Both the position numbers and the translations under genes were made by a program. This document shows, piece after piece, positions 29,116 to 37,474 of a stretch of 64,000 bases of DNA. The notes beneath the pieces were generated by a model. The model was not told where the DNA came from and did no database searches. It saw only the letters and a program-made list of their open reading frames with translations. This stretch comes from Solibacillus cecembensis. GTDB lineage: Bacteria > Bacillota > Bacilli > Bacillales_A > Planococcaceae. Position 1 is the stretch's first letter. Each line of letters starts with the position of its first letter. The stretch is from contig NZ_LMBZ01000017.1 in assembly GCF_001439635.1 (NCBI RefSeq), forward strand, positions 59,519 through 123,518. Direction: 5' to 3'.

Positions 29116-31317
29116 TTATTTATCTGCTCTTACAGACACCGTCACTTTAAATAAGTCACCATCAATGGCAATATCCAAATGACCACCATGTAAATCAACA
29201 ATCGACTGCGCAATCGCAAGACCGAGTCCAGAGCCATCTGTATTACGAGATGTATCCGCACGTTTGAAACGCTCAACTAACTCTGTGGCATCTTCATTTA
29301 ATTCATACTTTGCCACATTTTTCACTGTTAATTCTGCCTCACCATTCACCGTTTTTAAGTTAACATATACACGTGTACCTTCGAGTGAATATTTGCGGGC
29401 ATTAATAATTAAATTATCAATGACACGCCACCATTTTTGGCCATCAACATAGGCAAAGATCAGTTGCTCAGAGATGTTGACACGTAAATCAATATTCGCC
29501 GTGGCAAAATCCTCTTCATGTTCACCTACAGCTTGTTGTAACAGCTGTACTAAATCAACACGCTGCTTCGTAATTTCAATGTTACCACTCGCCATTTTTG
29601 ATACTTCAAATAAATCTTCAATCAATGTTTTCAAACGCGCTGATTTCGCATCTAAAATCGCTATATATTTCGCACGCTCTTCTTCTGTAATATCCGGATT
29701 TTTCAATAAATCGGTATACGTAATAATCGATGTTAGCGGCGTGCGTAAATCATGACTCACATTCGTAATTAATTCTGTTTTCAAACGCTCGCTTTTCGCC
29801 TGTTCCGTTACACTACTACGAACGCCTTCACGCAAACCATTTAAATGTTCGGCGTGCTGAGCAAGTGGGGACTTCCCTCTCACTTTTAAATCATTCGTCA
29901 AACGCCCTTGTGCCATATCTTTTGTATGGCTCATAATGCTATTTAAGTAACTCATATAGCGCATAAAAATAAACAACGCTGGAATTAAGAACATGACAAA
30001 CAAGAACATATAAAAGAGCAAGACACCAAAGGAATTACTCATAAATACTACCGCTAAACCAAATCCGCCAAGATATACAACCACCAGCAGGATAAGTGAC
30101 TGAATACCGATTGTACGATTACTAAACATACCGATTGCAGCCTGTACAAGTTTCGAAAGGAAAGTTTTCTCCCAAATTTGATCGATTGCCGTAATATTCG
30201 TCACTCGGTTCCAAGTCCACATAAATAAATAAATTGTCAAGATAAAACCAATGTAACCAAGTACTAAAAAAGTCATAAACTCAAACGCATAAATGTTATA
30301 CATTCCTTCACGATAATAAGCAATCGTATGAATCGAACTAATGACGCCGCCGCTTATAAAGATACTTGTAAATCCACCGATAACGCCAATGATAACGAGT
30401 ACAATATCAAGTGGGAGTCTGTCAAAGAAGTCATATGCTTTTGACTGAATTAAAAACTGTTTCTTCGTAGGTTCCAGTTGTGTCATTAATAATACAAAGC
30501 TTAGAAAACCTAAAATCATTAAAACGTAATAACTATATTTCGTTATATTAAATGCTTCAATATTTTTCCCGAAATCCGTTTTTGATAATTGCGAATTAGG
30601 AATTGTGATTTCCCCATAAAAATGTGAATTGTCCTTAGTAAGTTCAATCGAATCGCTCTCTATTCCTGCGAATTCATGATTATTTAAGTTAATATTAAAC
30701 GTCGATGTCGGTATATAACGGTTTACACGATCAATATCGAACTTATACGCCGCGGCTTCCCCTACACTACCTTTACTAAATACCTCACCGGTTTCTTCAT
30801 TCGTAATTTCATAGGCATAATAATTGTAACTTCTTAAAAATTCCTTTTTATTTTGCTCATAATTCGCTAACACGTTTTTTAGCGCTTTCTCTTTTGCTTT
30901 TAAGATTTTCGCTTTGACATGTTCATCATCTACAAAATTTTTGCGAATATCTGCAATTTTAGCATCTCGCTCTTTTTCAATTTCCGCAGTCACTTCCGCG
31001 TCTTGAGCCCCATCAGCGTCCAACTCATATTGATCTTTAATATTTTGAATTTGTTCTGGTAATGTACCGTAATACATGCGATAATAATCAATTTCCTCTT
31101 CCGTTACCGTTAATATTTCGCTTTTATCCTTTTCGGTCAACGGATTTAATACATACTTCGATAGCCCCTCCATAAAATCATATGTTTCACTATCAAATGA
31201 GTTCGTTTCATAATACGTTTTTCCAAAATAACGACTACCTTGCGTAAAAATCATAATAACGGCTGTTGCCACAATAAACATAAGAAAAAGTTGGAGGTGC
31301 GTTTTTGATTTTTTCAT
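29116..31317 (-). CDS. Sensor histidine kinase with long extracytoplasmic coiled-coil domain
   Basis: Membrane kinase of 733 aa. One N-terminal helix (about 10-27) leads to an extracytoplasmic domain (28-240) rich in Lys and Glu with probable coiled coil. A group of helices follows (about 245-475), then a HAMP-like linker and the dimerisation domain with the phospho-accepting His in NVSHDLRTPLTSIITYTDLL. The ATPase has NLIINARKYS and DGSGLGLAIAQSIVDLHGG. It should phosphorylate the response regulator encoded upstream. It resembles the large multi-helix VanS/PhoR-like kinases of Bacillales; the stimulus is unknown. A small membrane protein gene lies between the two. Confidence 0.9.
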   Translation of the reverse strand: MKKSKTHLQLFLMFIVATAVIMIFTQGSRYFGKTYYETNSFDSETYDFMEGLSKYVLNPLTEKDKSEILTVTEEEIDYYRMYYGTLPEQIQNIKDQYELDADGAQDAEVTAEIEKERDAKIADIRKNFVDDEHVKAKILKAKEKALKNVLANYEQNKKEFLRSYNYYAYEITNEETGEVFSKGSVGEAAAYKFDIDRVNRYIPTSTFNINLNNHEFAGIESDSIELTKDNSHFYGEITIPNSQLSKTDFGKNIEAFNITKYSYYVLMILGFLSFVLLMTQLEPTKKQFLIQSKAYDFFDRLPLDIVLVIIGVIGGFTSIFISGGVISSIHTIAYYREGMYNIYAFEFMTFLVLGYIGFILTIYLFMWTWNRVTNITAIDQIWEKTFLSKLVQAAIGMFSNRTIGIQSLILLVVVYLGGFGLAVVFMSNSFGVLLFYMFLFVMFLIPALFIFMRYMSYLNSIMSHTKDMAQGRLTNDLKVRGKSPLAQHAEHLNGLREGVRSSVTEQAKSERLKTELITNVSHDLRTPLTSIITYTDLLKNPDITEEERAKYIAILDAKSARLKTLIEDLFEVSKMASGNIEITKQRVDLVQLLQQAVGEHEEDFATANIDLRVNISEQLIFAYVDGQKWWRVIDNLIINARKYSLEGTRVYVNLKTVNGEAELTVKNVAKYELNEDATELVERFKRADTSRNTDGSGLGLAIAQSIVDLHGGHLDIAIDGDLFKVTVSVRADK

Positions 31318-31328
31318 TTTTTTCCCTC

Positions 31329-31463
31329 CTATAAAAAATACGTGAACTGCTTCATCGTTGGTATAAAGCGTCCCGTTATATATTCATAAAAATAACTTCC
31401 TAAAAAATAAATACCGATTCCCGCGCCAAATAAACCGAACAATGTGAACAGTTTATTTTTCAA
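31329..31463 (-). CDS. 44-aa membrane protein between response regulator and kinase genes
   Basis: A TTG-started frame of 44 codons overlaps the end of the response regulator gene by 11 bases and stops 12 bases before the kinase start. The product begins LKNKLFTLFGLFGAGIGIYF and contains one clear membrane helix (about residues 6-24), then a short basic tail. The stop codon TAG merges with the kinase ribosome site. Position and coupling suggest a small regulator of the kinase; this is inference and no homologue is recalled. A weak ribosome site (ACTAGG) is present. Confidence 0.5.
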   Translation of the reverse strand: MKNKLFTLFGLFGAGIGIYFLGSYFYEYITGRFIPTMKQFTYFL

Positions 31464-32139
31464 TTTTATAACCTAGTCCCCAAACAACTTTTAAATAGCG
31501 GGGATTTTTCGGATCGACTTCAATCTTTTCGCGGATTTTTCGTATGTGTACCGCGACAATATTTTCGGCATTGTACGCTTGCTCATTCCAAACAAGTTCA
31601 TAAATTTCACTAATTGAAAAGACGCGTCCTGCATTTTTTAGTAATAGTTCGGTAATTTTATACTCGGTCGGCGTGAGTTTCACTGGCTCCCCTTCAACGC
31701 GAACTTCTCTAGCAGCTACATCTAGCTCCAACCCTACAACTTGCTCAGATGGTTCGTCATACTCGCCCAAATCTACGTAACGTCGTAGCTGCGACTTCAC
31801 ACGTGCCATCAGCTCTAATGGGTGAAATGGTTTCGTAATATAGTCATCTGCCCCGACTGATAGCCCATGGATTTTATCACTTTGCTCTGCCTTCGCACTG
31901 AGCATAATGATTGGAATATTACGCGCTGCCCGAATTTTGAACGTCGCCGTAATCCCATCCATCTTCGGCATCATAATGTCTAAAATAATTAAATGGATAG
32001 TATTCTCCTCCAGCAGTCGAATCGCTTCAAGCCCATCTGCTGCCTTCAACACATGATAGCCTTCGTTTTTCAAATAAATTTCGATTCCGTCACGAATATC
32101 CTGATCATCATCCGTTACAAGCACCGTTAGCTTTTTCAT
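31453..32139 (-). CDS. OmpR-family response regulator
   Basis: DNA-binding regulator of 228 aa. The receiver domain (1-120) has DDDQDIRDG, the phospho-accepting Asp in LIILDIMMPKMDG, and a conserved Lys in DDYITKPFHP. The winged-helix output domain (about 130-228) has LTPTEYKITELLLKNAGRVF and VAVHIRKIREKI. It is the first gene of the operon with the small membrane protein and the kinase. It resembles VanR-type regulators. Confidence 0.93.
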   Translation of the reverse strand: MKKLTVLVTDDDQDIRDGIEIYLKNEGYHVLKAADGLEAIRLLEENTIHLIILDIMMPKMDGITATFKIRAARNIPIIMLSAKAEQSDKIHGLSVGADDYITKPFHPLELMARVKSQLRRYVDLGEYDEPSEQVVGLELDVAAREVRVEGEPVKLTPTEYKITELLLKNAGRVFSISEIYELVWNEQAYNAENIVAVHIRKIREKIEVDPKNPRYLKVVWGLGYKIEK

Positions 32140-32299
32140 ATGCTCACCTCACAACTTTTTCTTATACCTTTATGTTAAAGCGTAAATCTTAACTTCCGCT
32201 CATGCAAATTCTGAAGAAATTCTTAAGATTTTTGTTTAGTTATTAATTTTCATTATTTTCCAATCACCTAATTCTAATTAAAAAAGCCGTTCATTATAA

Positions 32300-32331
32300 A
32301 GAAAAAGCTACCTCTTTATGAAGCAGCTTTT
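32300..32331 (-). terminator. Terminator overlapping the end of the EamA gene
   Basis: AAAAGCT and AGCTTTT arms enclose the EamA stop codon, so the stem includes its last codons. A TTTTTCTTT tail follows on the minus strand. Confidence 0.65.
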
Positions 32332-33191
32332 CGTCCACCTAATGTTAATACAATAATTCCGCTAAGCAATAAGCCGACACCTATCCATGAAGTCGCACTT
32401 AAATATTCACCTACCAAAAACACACCGAGCAAGGCTGCTGTTAATGGTTCAGCCAGGCTAAGTGTCACTGCGGCTGAGGAACTAATTTTCTGCAAACCAC
32501 CTAAAAATAACAGATACGCTAAACTTGTCGCAGCAAGTGCCATAAACAACATCGCCCATAAATTATTCCCCTCATAAATCCAGCCTAATCCATCGCGTGC
32601 TGCAAACGGTAATAAAAAGAGAGCACAAATCGTAAACGTCATCGCCACAGCAGGCAATGTTTCCTCTTTCTTCATTAACTGCTTGCTGACATTTGTATAC
32701 AGTGCAAACATGAAACCTGCACATAAAGCGAGCACAATACCGAATGGATCAATAACCGCTTCCCCGCGATTCACGAATAACAAGACACAGCCAGTAATTG
32801 CAAGCCCCGTCGCCATCCCCCATACTCGACTCGGACGTACTTTCCAAAAAAGCCATTCAATCACCCCCGCAAACACAGGTGCACTTCCAATTGTAATAAC
32901 CGTTCCAACTGCCACGCCAGTGTAGCGGACAGACGTAAAAAATAAACTTTGGAATAAGGCAATCGCTAGTGCAGCTAAAATCGTCCATTTCCATGACCAT
33001 GTGCGGAAATTGATTTTTCGCATCGCCAAAACAATGATTAATAATAGCCCACCACCAATTGCTGAGCGAACACCTGCTACGCCGAATGACGAAATCCCGT
33101 CCGTTAAAAAGGTTTGCGTCGTTCCAACCGTTCCCCAAAGCATCGCCGCAAGCAATACAAAAACATAAGGTAATAAATTCACTACGAACAT
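32316..33191 (-). CDS. EamA/DMT family transporter
   Basis: Ten-helix drug/metabolite transporter of 291 aa, made of two EamA repeats (about 8-140 and 150-285). The first begins LAAMLWGTVGTTQTFL; the second ends in GVFLVGEYLSATSWIGVGLLLSG, the usual end of each repeat. It exports or imports small metabolites; the substrate is unknown. Monocistronic, ending in a terminator that overlaps its own stop codon. Confidence 0.87.
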   Translation of the reverse strand: MFVVNLLPYVFVLLAAMLWGTVGTTQTFLTDGISSFGVAGVRSAIGGGLLLIIVLAMRKINFRTWSWKWTILAALAIALFQSLFFTSVRYTGVAVGTVITIGSAPVFAGVIEWLFWKVRPSRVWGMATGLAITGCVLLFVNRGEAVIDPFGIVLALCAGFMFALYTNVSKQLMKKEETLPAVAMTFTICALFLLPFAARDGLGWIYEGNNLWAMLFMALAATSLAYLLFLGGLQKISSSAAVTLSLAEPLTAALLGVFLVGEYLSATSWIGVGLLLSGIIVLTLGGRKAAS

Positions 33192-33313
33192 CCTCCAATT
33201 AATTCCATCAAAATTATCTCTATGCTATCATACTTACCTCATCATATCGAGATGAAGTTTCCTTGAAAATTGATTATAATAAAAGGAACACCAACTAGAG
33301 GGAGGTCACCTAT

Positions 33314-33544
33314 ATGTATAAATCTGTTGAACAAACAGCGCGTGATATCGGAATGCCCGAACATCAAATTTTAAAATACATTTATGCAGGTCGTATTAAA
33401 GCCGTTCCAGACGGTGACGATTATTTAATTAACAGTGCGCAATTCGATACGTACCATCTCCATCTCGAACGAATTAAAGAAGAAATTGAGATTTGGAAAA
33501 ACACACCGATCCCTGAAGATATCGATGTGAAAGATGAAGATTAA
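33314..33544 (+). CDS. Small helix-turn-helix (excisionase-like) protein
   Basis: Protein of 76 aa. The first 50 residues (YKSVEQTARDIGMPEHQILK to AVPDGDDYLINSAQF) form a MerR/excisionase-type winged helix; the tail is acidic and probably helical. It has a GGGAGG site before its ATG and its own terminator. No phage genes are nearby, so it is probably a chromosomal DNA-binding protein, not a true excisionase. Function unknown. Confidence 0.65.
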   Translation: MYKSVEQTARDIGMPEHQILKYIYAGRIKAVPDGDDYLINSAQFDTYHLHLERIKEEIEIWKNTPIPEDIDVKDED

Positions 33545-33562
33545 CTACGATATCTTCTAAAA

Positions 33563-33612
33563 TAAAAGGGAATTCCGCCTGCTCTATGTAAGCTGACGAA
33601 ATTCCCTTTTTC
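33563..33612 (+). terminator. Terminator of the small HTH gene
   Basis: AAAAGGGAATT pairs with AATTCCCTTTT. A T run follows. Confidence 0.85.
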
Positions 33613-33650
33613 AATTCTTCATAATCATGATAATTTTATCTTGCTCTAGG

Positions 33651-34637
33651 TTAAATCGTCACCGTAAACCCCGCGCGCTTCCCAATAATTTCTGCATAAT
33701 CCTCTACCATCACGCTTGCTGTTGGATACATCCCTGCACCAGGGCCTGTAATCGATAACGTCCCGATATAATTCGTTTCCATGGCCACCGCATTAAACAC
33801 ATCATCCACTGGGTAAAGCGGGTGCTCTTTATCGACTAATACTGGTGATACCTTCGCATAAATCTCACCATTTGCACGTTTTTCTACCTCTGCTACATGG
33901 CGATAGCGCAGTCCCTTTTCTGTTGCTTCTGCTACTTGCGCGGCTGTAATTTTTTCAATACCAATTACTTCTACATCCGACCAGTTCGGTTGTTCACCGA
34001 ATGCTAAGCTCGATAAAATCATCAACTTTTTAAATGCATCTTGACCCGAAACGTCATTAAATGGATCCGCCTCTGCATAGCCTAGACTTTGTGCCTCTTT
34101 CAATGCATCATCAAAGCTCCAGCCTTCCGCACGCATTTTCGTTAAAATGTAGTTCGTCGTCCCGTTCAAAATCCCTTGCACACGACTCACATCATTTACT
34201 AATAAAATATTTTTCATCGTTTTAATAATCGGTACGCCACCTGCAACGGAGGCCTCATAACCTACGAATACACCATTTTCCTTCGCAAGTGCTTCTAGTT
34301 CCGCGCCACGCTTTGCAAACATCACTTTATTCGCTGTAATAACATGACATTTACGTTCTACTGCTTGCTTCAAATAGCTAAATGCCGGCTCTTCATTGAC
34401 AATCGCTTCAAATACAACTTGTATGCCCTGTTCAGCAAATACTTCGCTAATGCTTTCTGTCATTAAATGCTGCGTTCCTGGCACGCGCTCGCGACTTGCA
34501 TCTGTTACTAAAATTTTTGAAACTTCCAACTCCACGCCCAACTTCTCGCGGAGCTCCTGCCTCTTTTCGTTTAAAATATGATAAATCCCTTGACCTACTG
34601 TGCCAAATCCTAAGATGGCTGCCTTAATTGTTGCCAT
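33651..34637 (-). CDS. hom: Homoserine dehydrogenase, short form without ACT domain
   Basis: NAD(P)-dependent enzyme of 328 aa that reduces aspartate semialdehyde to homoserine, leading to methionine and threonine. The nucleotide motif is AAILGFGTVGQGIYHIL; the catalytic region has NKVMFAKRGAELEALAKE, YEASVAGGVPIIKTMKN and ILNGTTNYILTKM, and SLGYAEADPFNDVSGQDA follows. The usual B. subtilis enzyme (about 430 aa) carries a C-terminal ACT domain for feedback control; here the protein ends soon after the catalytic domain. The start could be 34643 or 34637. metY nearby uses the same pathway. Confidence 0.9.
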   Translation of the reverse strand: MATIKAAILGFGTVGQGIYHILNEKRQELREKLGVELEVSKILVTDASRERVPGTQHLMTESISEVFAEQGIQVVFEAIVNEEPAFSYLKQAVERKCHVITANKVMFAKRGAELEALAKENGVFVGYEASVAGGVPIIKTMKNILLVNDVSRVQGILNGTTNYILTKMRAEGWSFDDALKEAQSLGYAEADPFNDVSGQDAFKKLMILSSLAFGEQPNWSDVEVIGIEKITAAQVAEATEKGLRYRHVAEVEKRANGEIYAKVSPVLVDKEHPLYPVDDVFNAVAMETNYIGTLSITGPGAGMYPTASVMVEDYAEIIGKRAGFTVTI

Positions 34638-34869
34638 TACCATTCATCCTCCAAATTCCTTATAAAAACATATCTATATGCACTTCTGATGAATCAAGTG
34701 ACAAGTGTTCCCGTTCAACACGACATAGACGAACTATTCCAATAATTTATATATAAAAATTCTATCTTATATATTACATGAAAACAAGATAAATCTCTCC
34801 TACAAGGACATTTGTTTTCTCTAAACGGTCAAATTTCATTCAAATCTACTTTTGAATGAGCATATTTTG

Positions 34870-34914
34870 TAAAAATAAAAACGTATCCTGACCCGAAGTC
34901 AAAATACGATTTTA
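34870..34914 (-). terminator. Terminator of the 34937-35335 gene
   Basis: AAAACGTATCCTGAC pairs with GTCAAAATACGATTTT (with mismatches). A T-rich tail follows on the minus strand. Confidence 0.75.
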
Positions 34915-34936
34915 GCGTATATACTAATAACACAGG

Positions 34937-35335
34937 TTAAACTGCTAATTTCACACGATTAAAATTATGTAAATAATAATTACTTAAAACTTTTTTCATT
35001 AGTAGCTGTTCTTTTGCTGTGTAGTTTGGAATCGCATATGGACGTTGCACTAGTTGAAATTCTCCGTATTTTAAAAACCATTCTTTTGCCGGCTCTAGAA
35101 GATGCGTTGTCCCATGTTCTTTGTATTGCTCGGCTACTTCCTTCACAACATAGTTTGAATTTGATAAATGATGAGTTGTCTCCGAGAAAGCACAGTTTCC
35201 AAACACCTTTTGCCACATCATATCAACATCCGCCAAAATTTCTTGAATTTCCATTGCGTTTACAAATTTCTTTAGATCATTTAGTTCATAAATAATATAT
35301 GCGGCCACATTTTGTGCACTGTATACATTTCCCAT
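34937..35335 (-). CDS. Unknown protein, faint Panacea/DUF4065-like pattern
   Basis: Soluble helical protein of 132 aa that I do not recognise. The order of segments is NVAAYIIYELNDLKKFVNAM, DMMWQKVFGNCAFSE, SNYVVKEVAEQYKEHGTTHL and YTAKEQLLMKKVLSNY. This loosely recalls the DUF4065 (Panacea/SocA) fold used by antitoxins and phage proteins. ATG 35335 is chosen because AAAAGGAG lies 9 nt upstream; the frame to 35380 lacks a site. It stands alone and has no toxin-like partner next to it, so the resemblance is weak evidence only. Confidence 0.5.
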   Translation of the reverse strand: MGNVYSAQNVAAYIIYELNDLKKFVNAMEIQEILADVDMMWQKVFGNCAFSETTHHLSNSNYVVKEVAEQYKEHGTTHLLEPAKEWFLKYGEFQLVQRPYAIPNYTAKEQLLMKKVLSNYYLHNFNRVKLAV

Positions 35336-35526
35336 TTCAAACAACTCCTTTTCATTTATTAAGATAGCGTACTTGCTCAAGGGGGTTCACTACTTGCAAG
35401 TACGCAATCTCCAAGTAACTTAAACGATGCTTCAACATTATTTACATTACTTGGTTTATAATTCCCATTTTATTACTTGGTTTTAAAATTGTCAATAATT
35501 CTTATAAAATTACTAGGTATTAAACT

Positions 35527-35570
35527 TTCAAAACTCGCCCCCTAACGAAATGATGAAAGGCGAGCAAGTT
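35527..35570 (-). terminator. metY terminator
   Basis: CTCGCC with GGCGAG arms lie just past the metY stop codon. A TTTTG tail follows on the minus strand. Confidence 0.7.
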
Positions 35571-35582
35571 TCTTCTATTATA

Positions 35583-36887
35583 TTAGGCTTGTGTTTCCAC
35601 TTCTAAAGTAGACGCTACTTTCGCTAAAGCCTGTTCTAAATCTGCAATAATATCTTCAACTGCTTCCAACCCGATTGATAAGCGAATGAGCTCCTCAGAT
35701 ACACCAGCTACTTTTAATTCTTCCGCTGATAATTGTTGGTGAGTTGTAGATGCTGGGTGGATAATTAATGAGCGCGCGTCCCCTACATTGGCTACATGTG
35801 AGAATAATTCCACGTTGTCAATAAATTGGCGACCTGCTTCACGTCCACCTTTAATGCCAAATGTTAAAATTGAGCCAAAGCCGTTTTTCAAATATTTCTT
35901 CGCTAATTTATGTGAAGGGAAATCTTCAAAGCCGTTATAGTTTACATAGTCTACGAATGGGTGGTTACGTAAATATTCCGCTACTTTTAATGTATTTTCA
36001 TTGTGGCGTACGATACGCAAATGAAGCGTTTCTAGCCCTTGTAAAAAGTTAAATGCTGCATCTGCTGATAATGTTGGACCAAAATCACGTAACAGTTGAA
36101 CACGTAGCTTTGTGGCAAATGCAGCCCCTGCTGTGTCAATTCCGTAACGAAGTCCGTGATAAGACGTATCTGGCTCTGTAAATCCTGGATGACGTCCTTG
36201 TGTCCAATCAAATTTCCCTGCATCCACGACAATACCACCGATTGTCGTACCGTGACCGCCTATCCATTTCGTAGCAGAGTGAATGACAACATCCGCGCCA
36301 AATTCAATTGGGTTCCCACCATATGGCGAAGCAAATGTGCTATCGATCAATAATGGTAAGCCGTTTTCATGTGCGATTGTAGCAACTGTTTCAATATCTA
36401 ACACATTTAAGCTTGGATTGCCGATAATTTCTGCAAATACAGCCTTTGTCTTATCTGTAATTGCGCTACGGAAATTTTCCGGGTCCTTTTCATCTACAAA
36501 TTTCACCGTAATGCCGTAGCGTGGTAATGTTGTCGCAAATAAATTATACGTTCCACCGTAAAGTGAACCTGCTGCAACGATCTCGTCTCCAGCACCTGCT
36601 AAGTTTAAAATAGAAAATGCAATAGCTGCTGCACCAGATGAAAGTGCTACTGCCGCTGATCCCCCTTCTAATAACGCAACACGCTCTTCAAAAGCACCAA
36701 CAGTCGGGTTCATAATACGTGAATAAATATTGCCCGCCTCTTCTAATGCAAATAATCGCTGCGCATGAGCAGTATCTTTAAATGCATAAGCCGTTGAGCG
36801 GTAAATTGGCACCGCAATCGCACCCGTTACAGGATCTGGCTTTTGTCCTCCGTGTAGTAATAATGTTTCTGGTCGTAAATTTGTCAT
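35583..36887 (-). CDS. metY: O-acetylhomoserine sulfhydrylase / cysteine synthase family
   Basis: PLP enzyme of 434 aa that makes homocysteine (or methionine precursor) from O-acetylhomoserine and sulfide. The PLP lysine is in VIHSATKWIGGHGTTIGG (near residue 207); IYSRIMNPTVGAFEERVALLEGG and SLYGGTYNLFATTLPRYG are typical of MetY. A SAM-I riboswitch with its terminator lies about 200 bases upstream in the same orientation, which fits methionine-pathway control. A copy of the repeat element lies between the riboswitch and the start codon. ATG 36887 has GGAGG 9 nt upstream. Confidence 0.93.
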   Translation of the reverse strand: MTNLRPETLLLHGGQKPDPVTGAIAVPIYRSTAYAFKDTAHAQRLFALEEAGNIYSRIMNPTVGAFEERVALLEGGSAAVALSSGAAAIAFSILNLAGAGDEIVAAGSLYGGTYNLFATTLPRYGITVKFVDEKDPENFRSAITDKTKAVFAEIIGNPSLNVLDIETVATIAHENGLPLLIDSTFASPYGGNPIEFGADVVIHSATKWIGGHGTTIGGIVVDAGKFDWTQGRHPGFTEPDTSYHGLRYGIDTAGAAFATKLRVQLLRDFGPTLSADAAFNFLQGLETLHLRIVRHNENTLKVAEYLRNHPFVDYVNYNGFEDFPSHKLAKKYLKNGFGSILTFGIKGGREAGRQFIDNVELFSHVANVGDARSLIIHPASTTHQQLSAEELKVAGVSEELIRLSIGLEAVEDIIADLEQALAKVASTLEVETQA

Positions 36888-36918
36888 CAATCATAACCTC
36901 CAAAATAGTATTCGATGG

Positions 36919-37052
36919 ATCAATTACGCCTCGGTGTAATTGCGTCCAGATTTTTTCGAGCGAGCTCGAAAAGCTTCCCTTAAAAATCTGTGACATCCGC
37001 CGGGGCTTCACTTGATTCAGTCAGGGTTTGAACCTCGGCTGAATCAAGTGAA
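36919..37052 (-). repeat. Structured repeat element, copy B (metY leader)
   Basis: Read on the minus strand: a hairpin of TTCACTTGATTCAG with CTGAATCAAGTGAA, then GCCCCGGCGGATGTCACAG, a TTTTCGAG with CTCGAAAA stem, and GGACGCAATTAC followed by the GAGGCGTAATTG end. It lies between the SAM riboswitch terminator and the metY ribosome site, so it is inside the metY transcript. Confidence 0.9.
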
Positions 37053-37082
37053 ATCGGTGTTATCGAGGAGGAGTTTTTTGAA

Positions 37083-37116
37083 TGAAAAAAACCCTCTTCA
37101 GTTAAGAAGAGGGTTT
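37083..37116 (-). terminator. SAM-I riboswitch expression-platform terminator
   Basis: AAACCCTCTTC pairs perfectly with GAAGAGGGTTT, with a TTTTTTT tail on the minus strand. It follows the SAM aptamer by about 20 nt. Confidence 0.9.
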
Positions 37117-37137
37117 GCAAATGAGCAAGTTTGCCTC

Positions 37138-37253
37138 CTCTTATCTTTCAAAATGCAAATTGCATCTTGTAGGAAGTAGCACCTTAGTCAGTTCGTCACT
37201 CACTGGTTGCTGGGCATCTCAGGGCCTATTCCCTCCGCCACTCTTGATAAGAG
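37138..37253 (-). ncRNA. SAM-I riboswitch (S-box) controlling metY
   Basis: On the minus strand the S-box core elements appear in order: CTCTTATCAAGAGTGG, then CGGAGGGA, then GGCCCTGAGATGCCCAGC AACC, then AAGGTGCTA, then GAAAGATAAGAG, whose last eight bases pair with the first eight to close P1. With the terminator at 37083-37116 this is a transcription-attenuating switch: SAM binding favours the terminator and shuts off metY. Confidence 0.95.
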
Positions 37254-37283
37254 TATGTGATTTATGTTCCATCGTTGTTTCAC

Positions 37284-37313
37284 AGTATAAAACAGATTCT
37301 AGCCATTCGTCAA
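37284..37313 (-). promoter_or_regulatory. Sigma-A promoter of the S-box/metY transcript
   Basis: TTGACG at 37313-37308, an 18-bp spacer and TATACT at 37289-37284 on the minus strand. The start would fall about 25 bases before the S-box. Confidence 0.65.
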
Positions 37314-37474
37314 CAGTTAATTTAAAATTTTCTGATATTCATAATATTCCAAGCAAAAAAACCTTATCGGCGCACATAACAGCATTAACAATAGTCATCT
37401 GCATATAAATCGACTAGAATAAGCTTAAAGGAACGTTCCTTTACATTTATTTTTACATAGGGGGAGAAATTGAC

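Noticed and set aside
33314..33544. Excisionase as sign of an integrated element
   Set aside because: No integrase, attachment repeats or phage genes nearby; small excisionase-like proteins also occur as core genes.
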